In this document: piece by piece, positions 17,848 to 27,034 of the stretch
Layout of the letters: every line of letters begins with the position of its first letter
How positions within the stretch are numbered: the first letter of the stretch is position 1
DNA from: Thalassotalea_A litorea
GTDB taxonomy: Bacteria > Pseudomonadota > Gammaproteobacteria > Enterobacterales > Alteromonadaceae
Direction of reading: 5' to 3'
Length of the DNA stretch: 64,000 nucleotides
Assembly (NCBI RefSeq): GCF_043642205.1
Contig: NZ_JBHZSG010000001.1
Location: 124,001 to 188,000, forward strand
The notes under the pieces: model-generated
Told to the model about the DNA's origin: nothing
Databases searched by the model: none
The model's input: the letters and a program-made list of their open reading frames with translations, nothing else
Made by a program: the position numbers and the translations under genes

Positions 17848-18873
17848 TTAAATACCTGGCTGTAACACGATGTTTCTCAGCCATTGCTTGCCGTTTCTTA
17901 ACGAGAGATAACTCTTAGCCATTAACCTTATGGTCCACTTTCTCAATCCCCATATCGGTGTTTTTGATAACGAATAACCCATGTTAACAAGCGTTTTTCC
18001 TGCAAGAGCTTCAAAACATACCACTTGGTACGGACTGAGTTCGTTTTGCCAGCGTTGGGCTTTACTGGCGTCAATTTTCGGTTTTACATATAAATCAATG
18101 TTATCTTGCCGGATAAGTTGATTATCAAGAATATTTTGATAATAGTCCTGATTTAGCTGGCTCACATCTACTTGCAAAAAAGCAGCAAGTTGCAAATAGG
18201 TTTGTTCCGGTTCTGCGAGCAGGGTTTCGTAATGCAAACATAAAAACTGCTCGCCCAATTGCAGACCCGCGGTTTGAGCTAATGACACAAATTTTTGCCA
18301 CTGCCAGGCGATATTAAATGGCGATTTTGGGTATTGTCGTGCCGTGGGATGAAAGCGCCTTTCCAACATTGACTGATAAGCCGCACGACCATCACGAACT
18401 ATATGAATAAATCGGGCATCAGGAAAAATTTCATGGAGAATCGGGATATGTGCAGCGAAGTACGGTACTTTGCAACCCCAGCGCTTTTTATTCTCCAGGC
18501 GATTTAAAAAGGCGAAATAGATACACTCGATTAATTGTCGTAAGTTGAGTTTAGCGTATTGAGCAATGCGTTGTTCGATTTGCGATCTTTCAACGTGCCA
18601 TTGGCTGAATGTGTTATTGTCATGTTCAAACAGATCGTCAAGCAGTGAACGAATTTCATTCTCGCTTAGGTATTTTTGACAATCCTGTTTCAGTAGATAA
18701 TAAAAACGTAGGATGAAATCATCTTCTGGCGGAATGGCCAGATCGTCTATTGCCGATAGTTTTACCTGCAATAGGGTTGTGCCAGAACGGGGACAACCCA
18801 CAATAAATACTGGCCCAAGTCCAGGCTCTGCAAGCGTTGCGAGAGCATTCACCATATTGTTATTTTCCTTCAT
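17848..18873 (-). CDS. Sulfotransferase family protein (Sulfotransfer_3-like)
   Basis: This 341-residue protein has the PAPS 5'-phosphosulfate loop VFIVGCPRSGTTLLQ near residue 23 and the 3'-phosphate element FIHIVRDGRAAYQSMLERRF near residue 158, the two hallmarks of the family. A YETLLAEPEQTYLQLAAFL segment near residue 220 is also typical. It is more like the bacterial Sulfotransfer_3 group than the sulfotransferase at 5793-6635. It probably sulfates an exopolysaccharide sugar or an exported glycoprotein. It is the first gene of a two-gene minus-strand unit with the exosortase and is divergent from prsT. Confidence 0.83.
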   Translation of the reverse strand: MKENNNMVNALATLAEPGLGPVFIVGCPRSGTTLLQVKLSAIDDLAIPPEDDFILRFYYLLKQDCQKYLSENEIRSLLDDLFEHDNNTFSQWHVERSQIEQRIAQYAKLNLRQLIECIYFAFLNRLENKKRWGCKVPYFAAHIPILHEIFPDARFIHIVRDGRAAYQSMLERRFHPTARQYPKSPFNIAWQWQKFVSLAQTAGLQLGEQFLCLHYETLLAEPEQTYLQLAAFLQVDVSQLNQDYYQNILDNQLIRQDNIDLYVKPKIDASKAQRWQNELSPYQVVCFEALAGKTLVNMGYSLSKTPIWGLRKWTIRLMAKSYLSLRNGKQWLRNIVLQPGI

Positions 18874-19061
18874 AGTGAAAAGGCATCTGATTTTACTAGT
18901 CTTCTTATGTCTAGTTCACAATGAAGGAAATATCTAGGTGTTTGCGCGTACATTTTTGTAAGTCTTAGCTGTGAATCTTTTCATCGCGATATCGAGCATT
19001 TTCAACTTTATTGAAATCTAAATTATAAGTTTTAATTTTTCACCTATACTAAAGTCGAGTG

Positions 19062-19089
19062 TTGCTGATTAAGTTGTTCAGTCTATAAA
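19062..19089 (+). promoter_or_regulatory. Candidate sigma-70 promoter for prsT
   Basis: TTGCTG (19062-19067) and TATAAA (19084-19089) are 16 bases apart and end 35 bases before the prsT start. The 250-base divergent region between the sulfotransferase gene and prsT contains no convincing sigma-54 site. Confidence 0.4.
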
Positions 19090-19124
19090 TCAATTGCTTA
19101 TAGTAGTATTGACAAGGAAGAATA

Positions 19125-21884
19125 ATGAAAACAAAGTTCAGCTCTGTGATATTCCTATCTTTTTGCCTCATTTTTTTGGCCGCATGCCAGCCTGATAAGA
19201 CTGAGCAGGAATATATCGAAAGTGCTCTGCAGCTCATCGATAAACAGGATTATCAAGCCGCTAGTATCGAGTTAAAAAATGCCGTTAAAGTGGCGCCAGC
19301 CAGTGGTAAAGCCAGGATGTTGCTGGGGAAAACCTACCTGCTAAATGGCACGCTACAAGGTGCGCAAAAAGAACTAGAACGTGCGCTCGACCTTAACTAC
19401 GATGCTGATGAAGTCATGCCTTTGCTCATTCGAGCTAATACCTTCCTGCTCGATTATGATGCGATTAAAGAAAACGTTGATACGGCCATCCAGCTAAGTC
19501 CAGTTGTGCAGCAGGAAATTCAGACCCTTGCCGGTATTTCAATGTCCATGGCCGGTGATATGCAATCGGGATTAGAGGTACTTTCTAAGGTCATTACCAA
19601 TGAAAGCAATAAGGACTTCTATTACAAATTAAGTCAGGCCTGGTTTGCGGCCCACAATGATCAGTTGCCTCAGGCCATTGAAATGGTGGATGAATTACGA
19701 GCTGAAGACTCTGAATTTCAAGATGCTACGCTGATCTTGGCAAACTTATATCGCATGGATCAGAAATTACCCGAATCTGCAAATACTTATAAAGCCTATA
19801 TTGAATCTTATCCATTTAACTATCTTGCGCAACTTTCCTATATTCACGTGCTGATCCGTAATCAGGATATGGATACCGCGGCACAGCAAGTTGATAGCTT
19901 GCTAGTCCTGTACCCGAACTCGCCAATCGCAAACGAATACAAAGCCGAATTACTGACCCTCAAGGGTGAATATAAAGCGGCGATTGAATACGCAACAGTG
20001 GCGCTCGCAGCCCAACCGAATCTGGTGAAATCTAACTTAATTGCAGGTGTTGCCAACTATCGAACCAATAACTACGAGTCGGCTTATCGTCACTTGAGCA
20101 TTATCGAGAATGATATCCCAAGCAATCATATCGGCAATCGAATATTTTCGTCGGTTAAACTAAAACTCGGTTACGTCGATGAGGCTGTGGCCAGTATCGA
20201 TCAACTGGACGAAATCACCGCTGAGGATTTTGCGTTGGTTGCTAATACTTCTCAAGCGCTTATTCGCAAAGGTGATACATCTCAAGCGAGCAAATATATT
20301 GAAAAACTCGATGAATTGGACGTCAATGATTCGCAAACGCTGGGTCAACGTGGTGCGTTAAAGTTATCCGTTCAGGACGATACCGGTATTGATGACTTAG
20401 AGCGTGCACTAGAGCTGGATCCTGATTTTGACCGGGCGCGATTAACCTTATTACTCAATTATGTAAAAAGCAAAAACTATCGCGAGGCCATGAATATTGC
20501 TGAAGATTGGGTAAAGCAAAAACCAGAAAGTGATCAGGGATATCTTGCCAGAGGCGTTGTTTATCGAGCTCAGGGAGAAAATGACAAAGCCAATAAAGCC
20601 TTTAATACGGCACTGGAAAAAGTGGAAAATAGTCCTGGTGCGCTATTTAATCTCGCCTTATACGATATTCAAAATGGTCATAGCGAACAAGCTAATGAAC
20701 GGCTTGAACAATTACTGACTCATCAGGCGGATCACCGTGGTGGCTTAGATTTGATCATAACCAATGCCAACAACCTTGACGATAAAACCCAGGTTATTGA
20801 ATTCTTGGAAGATCTCGCTAAAGACAATCCAGAACAACTCAATCTGAAAATTGCCCAGGCAAAAGCATTGGAGAATGTAGGCCGGCGCAGTGATGGCCTA
20901 GCGTTGTTGGCGAGCATGGCAAACCGAGATAATAATCCTGATGTGTATTATCGCGTTTATGCGAAAATGGCGATTGCTGATAAACAGTATCAACGAGCTG
21001 AAAATTTGTATTTGGCTTTGATCGAAAATAATGCCGATAACTTTGAGGCCTACCAAGGCTATTTATTTACGCTGGAAATGCAAAAGAAATATCAGCAGGC
21101 CTATACTCAGGTGAAAAAAGCTCAGACACGCTTTCCACAGCAGGAAAACCTTAAATTAGTTGAAGCAAATTATTTGCTGTTGTCCAACTCCTTGGATCGC
21201 GCCCGTGGTGTAATCGAGGAAATCGATGCCAGCGAAGTCAATGAAATAGGCTATCTGAAACTTCGTGCAAAGTTTCACTATCAAGTAAATGAGAACGCGA
21301 CGGCGAAAGAATATGCTCAGCCATTGCATCAACGTCAACCGAACGGTACAAATAGCTTCCTATATGCGCAAATTCTCCAGCGTCTGGGAGAAAATGATAC
21401 CGCGTTAGATGTGGTTAATGTTGCATTGCAACAAGACAATAATAATCTGGCGCTGAAAAACTTGAAAGCAGAATTGACCAGTGAATCAAATCCGCAAGAG
21501 TCGGTTGCTTTGTATAAGGAAATTGCTGACAGCTATCCGGATAGCTTCGTTGTATTAAACAATCTTGCCTGGTCGGCGATTCAGGCTAAAGATTATGAGC
21601 TGGGCTTAGATAGTGCTAAAAAAGCCGCAAAACTTGCGCCTCAGCAACCTCAGGTGATGGACACATTAGCTGTTGCTCATATGAAGATGGGACAGTACGA
21701 TACTGCCGAATCCTTGTTGATCGAAGCGAAACAGGCATTACCGGATAATGAGGAAATACTCTTACATTACGCCGAAGTTTTGATTCATTTGAATAAGTTG
21801 AATGAGTCGGAGCAGGTATTGGCGACAGTGGCCAATAGTGAGAAAAAAGAGCGGGTATTACAGTTACTGGCAAATAAAGGCTAA
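19125..21884 (+). CDS. prsT: PEP-CTERM system TPR-repeat lipoprotein PrsT
   Basis: This 919-residue protein opens with a lipoprotein signal whose lipobox LAAC places the lipidated cysteine at residue 21, so it is membrane-anchored outside the cytoplasm. The rest is a long series of tetratricopeptide repeats; the first, with ALQLIDKQDYQAASIELKNA and then RMLLGKTYLLNGTLQGAQKE, matches the PrsT family closely, and the length is normal for it. PrsT accompanies exosortase A and exopolysaccharide genes in many Gram-negative bacteria and probably acts in export or assembly of the polymer or PEP-CTERM proteins. AAGGAAG lies just upstream of the ATG. It is transcribed alone and ends at a bidirectional terminator. 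Confidence 0.88.
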   Translation: MKTKFSSVIFLSFCLIFLAACQPDKTEQEYIESALQLIDKQDYQAASIELKNAVKVAPASGKARMLLGKTYLLNGTLQGAQKELERALDLNYDADEVMPLLIRANTFLLDYDAIKENVDTAIQLSPVVQQEIQTLAGISMSMAGDMQSGLEVLSKVITNESNKDFYYKLSQAWFAAHNDQLPQAIEMVDELRAEDSEFQDATLILANLYRMDQKLPESANTYKAYIESYPFNYLAQLSYIHVLIRNQDMDTAAQQVDSLLVLYPNSPIANEYKAELLTLKGEYKAAIEYATVALAAQPNLVKSNLIAGVANYRTNNYESAYRHLSIIENDIPSNHIGNRIFSSVKLKLGYVDEAVASIDQLDEITAEDFALVANTSQALIRKGDTSQASKYIEKLDELDVNDSQTLGQRGALKLSVQDDTGIDDLERALELDPDFDRARLTLLLNYVKSKNYREAMNIAEDWVKQKPESDQGYLARGVVYRAQGENDKANKAFNTALEKVENSPGALFNLALYDIQNGHSEQANERLEQLLTHQADHRGGLDLIITNANNLDDKTQVIEFLEDLAKDNPEQLNLKIAQAKALENVGRRSDGLALLASMANRDNNPDVYYRVYAKMAIADKQYQRAENLYLALIENNADNFEAYQGYLFTLEMQKKYQQAYTQVKKAQTRFPQQENLKLVEANYLLLSNSLDRARGVIEEIDASEVNEIGYLKLRAKFHYQVNENATAKEYAQPLHQRQPNGTNSFLYAQILQRLGENDTALDVVNVALQQDNNNLALKNLKAELTSESNPQESVALYKEIADSYPDSFVVLNNLAWSAIQAKDYELGLDSAKKAAKLAPQQPQVMDTLAVAHMKMGQYDTAESLLIEAKQALPDNEEILLHYAEVLIHLNKLNESEQVLATVANSEKKERVLQLLANKG

Positions 21885-21911
21885 CTAACTGTTCCCTCAG
21901 AAGTACACTAA

Positions 21912-21939
21912 AAAAGGCTACTCAGTAGCCTTTTCTTTT
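21912..21939. terminator. Bidirectional rho-independent terminator (prsT / yibQ-like)
   Basis: AAAAGGCTAC (21912-21921) and GTAGCCTTTT (21925-21934) pair around a three-base loop. T-rich tails follow on both strands: CTTTT on the plus strand, and T residues from the A-run at 21911-21915 on the minus strand. The hairpin overlaps the stop codon of the convergent deacetylase gene. Confidence 0.85.
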
Positions 21940-22712
21940 GGCTTGTTTTCATGTTCAAGTATGGCTTTCTTGGCGATCAAGGCTTGTGAATCCGATTGTT
22001 GAATCAGTGAAGATATGTGGACAAGCTCGATTTGATGCCTTTCCAGCGTCGGTAGCATGCGGTGCAGTACTTTCAATGTTTTCGGGTGAGGGTGGGCAAT
22101 GGCAATCGCAATCCCATCACGCTGACTGATTCTTACGAGTTTTTTAAACTGGTTCTCGATATAGGATTCATCCAGTTTATTATCCAGGAATAATTTACGA
22201 TGTAAGGTCGGCACGCCATGTTGTTGTGCGACATATTCTGCCTGAGAAAATTTACTGGTTCTGGAATCTAAAAAAAACAAATCATTGGCTTTAAGGAACT
22301 TCATGGTCCAGGCCATAGGCTCGGACATCTGCGTCAGGCGACTACCCATATGATTATTGATACCAATGACATGGGGTATGTCATCTATTTGTGCTTGCAA
22401 CGTATCCTGGATATGTTGCTCGGTCATGTTCGACGTTAATGCCCCAGGTCCTGGATTCAATCCTCTGATGGATTCCATTGGAACATGCAACATGATTTCT
22501 CGCTGCTGCTGCCAAGCTTGGGTGGCAAGTTCTTTGCCATGCGGCGTGTGGGGCAACACGGAAAAGGCGACCTGTCTTGGCAATAGTAAAGCGGCCCGGT
22601 CGGTATGTCGGTAGCCTATGTCGTCAATGACAATAGCGACCTTTTTTGTGTCTTGAGGGGCAGCCAAAACAGAAAAAGGCAATAAAAATACCAGAGAAAA
22701 TAGTAAGCGCAA
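21918..22712 (-). CDS. yibQ: Divergent polysaccharide deacetylase (YibQ family)
   Basis: This 264-residue exported protein has a signal peptide (cleavage after VLAA, near residue 18) followed by the YibQ/DUF610 core: VAIVIDDIGYRHTD, FSVLPHTPHGKELA, REIMLHVPME, IGINNHMGSRLTQM, LFFLDSRTS and IAIAHPHPKTL. The family is a diverged branch of the NodB deacetylase fold and lies next to envC and gpmI in many gammaproteobacteria, as here. Its physiological substrate is not established; a role in the periplasm linked to cell-wall or glycan turnover is plausible from context. The stop codon lies within the bidirectional terminator shared with prsT. Confidence 0.85.
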   Translation of the reverse strand: MRLLFSLVFLLPFSVLAAPQDTKKVAIVIDDIGYRHTDRAALLLPRQVAFSVLPHTPHGKELATQAWQQQREIMLHVPMESIRGLNPGPGALTSNMTEQHIQDTLQAQIDDIPHVIGINNHMGSRLTQMSEPMAWTMKFLKANDLFFLDSRTSKFSQAEYVAQQHGVPTLHRKLFLDNKLDESYIENQFKKLVRISQRDGIAIAIAHPHPKTLKVLHRMLPTLERHQIELVHISSLIQQSDSQALIAKKAILEHENKPKEKATE

Positions 22713-22840
22713 AATAAAATTCTTATTATTTTAATGTTTTGTTTACAGCAGGATAACAATAAAGTCAGGCAAAATCGATGAAAACTCAGTAATTTTTTAT
22801 ATGCTAAGTTAACTGATTGTTATCTATGAAATTATCGCTT

Positions 22841-23974
22841 TTATTTGCACCAGAGTTTGGGATTGACCGGCTTGCCTTTGTGGCGTATCTCAAAATAAAG
22901 GCCGGCTCGATTCTGTCCGCCAGATTGTCCTACCAGCGCAATTGGCTCGCCAATTTCGACACGATCCCCAACATTTTTTAACAAGGTTTGGTTGTGCCCG
23001 TAAAGACTCATATAACCATCGCCATGGTCAACCACCACAACCAGGCCATAACCTTTAAGCCAATCCGCAAATAATACCGTGCCATTGTGGATGGTATATA
23101 CGGGTTGCCCTACGGGGGCTGTCATCAATACGCCTTTCCAGCGCAAATAACCTTGTTTTCGTTGCCCGTACGCATGGCGTATGCGACCTTGAACTGGCCA
23201 TTGCAGCTTGTTTTTCAATTTGCTCAGGCCGGTTAATTCCCACGCTTGTTTCTGCATTGCCTGCAGCCTCGCCAAAGCCTGGATCAAAGACTTCTCTTCT
23301 TCTTCTAACTTGTTCAGACGTTGTTTCGAAGAAAGTATGCTGGAATTGATGCTTTTAAGGGTTGCGGCTCGTTGCTGACGATTATGCTGTAAATTTTGCT
23401 TTTGTAATTGTTGCTCGGCGATTAGCTCTGATAGCTTTTGCGCCTGCATGCGTTGCTCCTGCTCAACATCGAGTAAGTCCTTTATCACCGACTTATAGTC
23501 ATCGATGCTTTCAATTCGAGCCGCGTTCAGATACTGATAATACGTCAGGTTGCGGCTAACTTGATTTGGATCTTGCTGATTTAGCAAGAGTTTTAGGTAA
23601 TCGTGGTGGCCTGCATAATAAGCACTGCGTATTTGTTCGGCCAATGCTTTTTCTTGCTGCTGTTTTTTATCATTGAGCTCGGTTTGCTGTTTGGATAATG
23701 CTCGCAATTTCTGCTCAACGATTTTTTGGTCGTCAACGATGGACTTAATGCTCTGGGCGTTGGCGGCGATTGCCAAGTCATCCTTTTTAAGCCGCTCCTG
23801 CAACGTCTGTTGTTGCTGGCTGCCTTGATTCAGAGATTGTTTTTCCTCGACAATTTGTTGCTTAATATCATCAAGTTCTTGCTTGGTTTTATTATCTTGA
23901 GCACTCGACTGCGCATACGAAGGCATGACGCCTAGTAACCATAAGATGATGACACGGAGAAAAATTTCCGGCAT
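22841..23974 (-). CDS. envC: Murein hydrolase activator EnvC
   Basis: This 377-residue periplasmic protein has a signal peptide (cleavage after PSYA), a long coiled coil from about residue 30 to 235, and a C-terminal LytM domain. The LytM domain has LYFEIRHKGKPVNP where active enzymes have HxHFE, so a zinc ligand is missing. This is the degenerate state of EnvC, which activates amidases AmiA and AmiB at the division septum rather than cutting peptidoglycan itself. The ATG at 23974 gives a normal signal peptide, while a GTG at 24025 would overlap gpmI by eight bases and add 17 residues. The ATG lies within a terminator-like hairpin. The gpmI-envC-yibQ order is conserved in Escherichia coli. 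Confidence 0.88.
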   Translation of the reverse strand: MPEIFLRVIILWLLGVMPSYAQSSAQDNKTKQELDDIKQQIVEEKQSLNQGSQQQQTLQERLKKDDLAIAANAQSIKSIVDDQKIVEQKLRALSKQQTELNDKKQQQEKALAEQIRSAYYAGHHDYLKLLLNQQDPNQVSRNLTYYQYLNAARIESIDDYKSVIKDLLDVEQEQRMQAQKLSELIAEQQLQKQNLQHNRQQRAATLKSINSSILSSKQRLNKLEEEEKSLIQALARLQAMQKQAWELTGLSKLKNKLQWPVQGRIRHAYGQRKQGYLRWKGVLMTAPVGQPVYTIHNGTVLFADWLKGYGLVVVVDHGDGYMSLYGHNQTLLKNVGDRVEIGEPIALVGQSGGQNRAGLYFEIRHKGKPVNPKLWCK

Positions 23975-23990
23975 TACGCGAATGCCGGAA
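23960..23990 (-). terminator. Terminator-like hairpin between gpmI and envC
   Basis: A perfect ten-base stem (TTCCGGCATT at 23966-23975 with AATGCCGGAA at 23981-23990) has a five-base loop. On the minus strand it is followed by A and five T residues. It lies just after the gpmI stop and contains the preferred envC start codon (23974-23972), so it could terminate, attenuate, or mask the envC start. Confidence 0.65.
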
Positions 23991-24017
23991 GGTGGATGTG
24001 TGTTAAACCGAGCAGCC

Positions 24018-25559
24018 TTAGTCACTCAGCTGCATCAATGGAGTACCGGTCATTTCTTCAGGCTGCTCCATTGCCATTAAGGTTAATATGGTGGGGGCGA
24101 TATCACTAAGCGTGCCAGTAGCTGCAGGTGTTGCTGAGCGGCCGACGTAGATGAGCGGCACAGGCTCACAGGTATGAGCCGTATGGGCTTGACCTGATTC
24201 ACTGTTTACCATCATCTCGGCATTACCATGATCGGCGGTAATCAAACACTCGCCACCAGTATTATGTAACGCATCGACGACTCTGCCGATGCACTTATCA
24301 ACGGCTTCACATGCTTTTACCGCGGCGTCAAAATTGCCGGTATGACCGACCATATCCCCATTCGGATAATTACAAACGATAAAATCATATTCACCGCTTT
24401 CGATTGCACCAATGAGCTTATCGGTTAATAATTCGGAATTCATTTCCGGCTGTAGATCATAAGTGGCGACTTGAGGTGATGGGATTAACTCACGTTTTTC
24501 ACCAACAAAGGTTTGCTCACGGCCACCACTAAAGAAAAATGTCACGTGTGCGTATTTTTCAGTTTCTGAAATTCTTAATTGGGTTTTGTTGTGTTTCTCG
24601 AGCCACTCACCAAGAACGTTTTGCAAATCTGCTGGTGGAAAAGCCACTGCAGCGTCAATATCGGCCGCATATTCGGTTAGCATCACAAAATTACTAATGT
24701 CTGGTGTGGCCTGGCGCGCAAAGCCGTCAAAGTCCTTTTCGGTAAAGCAGCGGGTAAACTGACGGGCACGATCAGCACGGAAATTCATGAAAATCATAGC
24801 ATCGCCGTCTTCTACGGTGACACTTTCGCCATTTTCAAGTATTGTCGTGGCCGCAACAAACTCGTCGTTTTCATCGCGTTGATAGGCATTTTCAAGCGCC
24901 TCGGTCACATTGTTGGCGCTATAGTCACCTTTACCACAAACCATCACATCATAAGCTTTTTCAACGCGTTCCCATCGCTGATCCCGGTCCATGGCGAAAT
25001 AACGGCCAACGATAGACGCGACTCGACCATTGCCTAACTCATTGAACACCTGTTCTGCCTTTTGCAACGAAGCCAAGGCACTGCGAGGAGGTGTATCGCG
25101 CCCATCGAGGAATGCATGCAGATAAACCTTTTTAGCACCGCGTTGTTTAGCCATTTCCAATAGTGCGAAAATATGCTCTTCATGGCTATGCACACCGCCG
25201 GGAGATAATAGACCAAACACGTGCACCGCTTTGCCTTGAGTCACCGCATCATCAATGCTACTGGTCAGCACCGGATTATGACCAAATTCATTATCGGCAA
25301 TCGCTTTAGTGATGCGGGTGAAATCCTGGTAGACCACGCGACCGGCACCTAAATTGACGTGGCCAACTTCGGAATTTCCCATCTGTCCATCAGGCAAACC
25401 TACCGCCATACCTGATGTGCCAATGAGCATATTGGGATAATTTTTCATTAAGCCATCCATGACCGGGGTGTTGGCATGGGAAATCGCGTTAGAATCCTGG
25501 TTCTCGCGATAACCCCATCCGTCGAGGATGATTAAAACCGTAGATTTCTTATTACTCAT
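24018..25559 (-). CDS. gpmI: 2,3-bisphosphoglycerate-independent phosphoglycerate mutase
   Basis: This 513-residue cytoplasmic enzyme interconverts 3- and 2-phosphoglycerate in glycolysis and gluconeogenesis using two manganese ions. It has the full family length and motifs: VLIILDGWGYRE at the start, the phosphoserine nucleophile Ser63 in GQMGNSEVGHVNLGAGR, FLDGRDTPP near residue 150, NFRADRARQ near 255, and the metal ligands in CNYPNGDMVGHTG and ITADHGNAEMM. It lies upstream of envC on the minus strand, a conserved pairing, and is divergent from the rhodanese gene. The ATG at 25559 gives the standard N-terminus. Confidence 0.96.
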   Translation of the reverse strand: MSNKKSTVLIILDGWGYRENQDSNAISHANTPVMDGLMKNYPNMLIGTSGMAVGLPDGQMGNSEVGHVNLGAGRVVYQDFTRITKAIADNEFGHNPVLTSSIDDAVTQGKAVHVFGLLSPGGVHSHEEHIFALLEMAKQRGAKKVYLHAFLDGRDTPPRSALASLQKAEQVFNELGNGRVASIVGRYFAMDRDQRWERVEKAYDVMVCGKGDYSANNVTEALENAYQRDENDEFVAATTILENGESVTVEDGDAMIFMNFRADRARQFTRCFTEKDFDGFARQATPDISNFVMLTEYAADIDAAVAFPPADLQNVLGEWLEKHNKTQLRISETEKYAHVTFFFSGGREQTFVGEKRELIPSPQVATYDLQPEMNSELLTDKLIGAIESGEYDFIVCNYPNGDMVGHTGNFDAAVKACEAVDKCIGRVVDALHNTGGECLITADHGNAEMMVNSESGQAHTAHTCEPVPLIYVGRSATPAATGTLSDIAPTILTLMAMEQPEEMTGTPLMQLSD

Positions 25560-25765
25560 TGACTTACCTATATTGGGTTAACAGCTGATGCGGGGCATTA
25601 TTGTACACTGGAGTGGTATCATAGAGCCAGATTGAACCCGGGATCAACCGCAAATTTATGCATTTACTGGATTCTTTATAAGCAAACGGTATACTTGTGC
25701 CTTTTGCGGATATAACGGCCGTTCGACCGGGCGTTTGCATCTTTTATATAGGTAACATAAAGGTT

Positions 25766-26191
25766 ATGGAACAATACGTCGAATTTTTAACGAGTCATCC
25801 AATGTTGTCGATGGCATGGCTGGCAATTGCGACTCTGCTCATTTTTACTTCTGTGAAAAGTCGGTTTTCTTCGGTAAAGCCGATAAGCACGCAAGAACTG
25901 ACTCTGCTAGTGAATCGTGAAGATGGGGTGGTTGTCGATATCCGTGCGGATAAAGAATTTAGAAAAGGCCACATTTTTGGTTCAAAGCACGTTACAGCAG
26001 AAAAAATTAACGGCAATGACCTGGTAAGCCTTGAAAAATACAAAGACAAGCCCATTATTGTGGTATGTGCTGCAGGAATGACTGCGGTTAAAGCGGCAAA
26101 TCAGCTTGCCAAAGCGGGCTTTGAAAAAGTGAGCTACCTTAAAGGCGGTTTGTCAGCATGGCAGTCGGCAAATTTGCCGGTCAGTAAATAA
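25766..26191 (+). CDS. Membrane-anchored rhodanese-like protein (YibN family)
   Basis: This 141-residue protein has one N-terminal membrane segment (about residues 13-29) and a cytoplasmic rhodanese domain. The active-site loop VVCAAGMTAVKAANQL carries the sulfur-accepting cysteine near residue 108. YibN-type rhodaneses transfer sulfane sulfur, and YibN has been linked to the Sec translocase in Escherichia coli. The ATG at 25766 is preferred because AAAGG lies just upstream and the membrane segment then starts near the N-terminus; an upstream in-frame start at 25697 would add 23 unlikely residues. It begins the conserved rhodanese-grxC-secB-gpsA-trmL series and is divergent from gpmI. Confidence 0.88.
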   Translation: MEQYVEFLTSHPMLSMAWLAIATLLIFTSVKSRFSSVKPISTQELTLLVNREDGVVVDIRADKEFRKGHIFGSKHVTAEKINGNDLVSLEKYKDKPIIVVCAAGMTAVKAANQLAKAGFEKVSYLKGGLSAWQSANLPVSK

Positions 26192-26201
26192 AGAGAGATA
26201 C

Positions 26202-26459
26202 ATGGCAAAGGTCGTTATCTATAGCAGTGCTTATTGTCCTTATTGTCACCGGGCAAAAGCCTTGTTAGCACACAAACAGGTTACGTTTGAAGAAATTAAC
26301 CTGGATCTGCAACCTGACCGCCGGTCAGAAATGATGGATCTGAGCGGAGGTCGTCATACGGTGCCGCAAATTTTTATCAATAATAAACACGTCGGTGGAT
26401 GTGATGATTTGATGGCCCTTGAATATCAGGGGCATCTGGATACACTGCTGAGCGAATAA
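26202..26459 (+). CDS. grxC: Glutaredoxin 3
   Basis: This 85-residue protein is the size of a classical glutaredoxin. It has the redox motif CPYC near residue 11 and the glutathione-binding segments TVPQIFINNKHVGGCDD near residue 50. It reduces disulfides and glutathionylated proteins in the cytoplasm with glutathione. It lies 10 bases after the rhodanese stop and 51 bases before secB, in the order also found in Escherichia coli (yibN-grxC-secB-gpsA). Confidence 0.95.
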   Translation: MAKVVIYSSAYCPYCHRAKALLAHKQVTFEEINLDLQPDRRSEMMDLSGGRHTVPQIFINNKHVGGCDDLMALEYQGHLDTLLSE

Positions 26460-26510
26460 ATAAAAGACGTCGTTTTTGCGACAAGATTATCAAGTTAGGA
26501 AGTAAATATT

Positions 26511-27029
26511 ATGTCAGAAGAGAACCAAGCAGTAGCAAATGGTGCCGATAACCAACAAGCTGGACCAGCATTTGCCATTCAACGCGTATACACTAAAGAC
26601 GTGTCTTTTGAAACGCCAAGCTCACCAGCGATTTTTCAAAAAGAATGGAAACCAGAAGTTAAATTGGACCTGGATACTCGCTCAAATAAATTAGCTGAAG
26701 ATACCTATGAAGTTGTATTGGCGCTTACCGTAACCGCCTCTTTAGATGAGCAAGTCGCATTTTTGGCCGAAGTACAACAAGCGGGTATCTTTACCGTTGG
26801 TAATATGCCTGAGCCGCAACTGGCACACACCTTGGGCTCGTTCTGCCCGAACACATTATTCCCATATGCTCGTGAAGTGGTTAGTAGCCTGGTTGCTCGT
26901 GGTACGTTCCCACAATTAAATCTGGCTCCGGTTAACTTCGATGCCTTATTCGCTTCGTATGTTCAAAAACGTGCTGCGGACATGCAAGCTGCACAGGAAG
27001 CAAATTCTGGCACAGCTACCGACGCATAA
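26511..27029 (+). CDS. secB: Protein-export chaperone SecB
   Basis: This 172-residue cytoplasmic chaperone keeps precursor proteins unfolded and hands them to SecA. Family features are FAIQRVYTKDVSFETPSSPAIFQ at residues about 20-42, LDTRSNKLAEDTYEVVLALTVTA, the CPNTLFPYAREVVSSLVARG segment, and FPQLNLAPVNFDALF near the C-terminus. It forms a tetramer in known cases. AGGAAG precedes the ATG. gpsA begins five bases after its stop, so the two are co-transcribed. Confidence 0.96.
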   Translation: MSEENQAVANGADNQQAGPAFAIQRVYTKDVSFETPSSPAIFQKEWKPEVKLDLDTRSNKLAEDTYEVVLALTVTASLDEQVAFLAEVQQAGIFTVGNMPEPQLAHTLGSFCPNTLFPYAREVVSSLVARGTFPQLNLAPVNFDALFASYVQKRAADMQAAQEANSGTATDA

Positions 27030-27034
27030 GTTTT

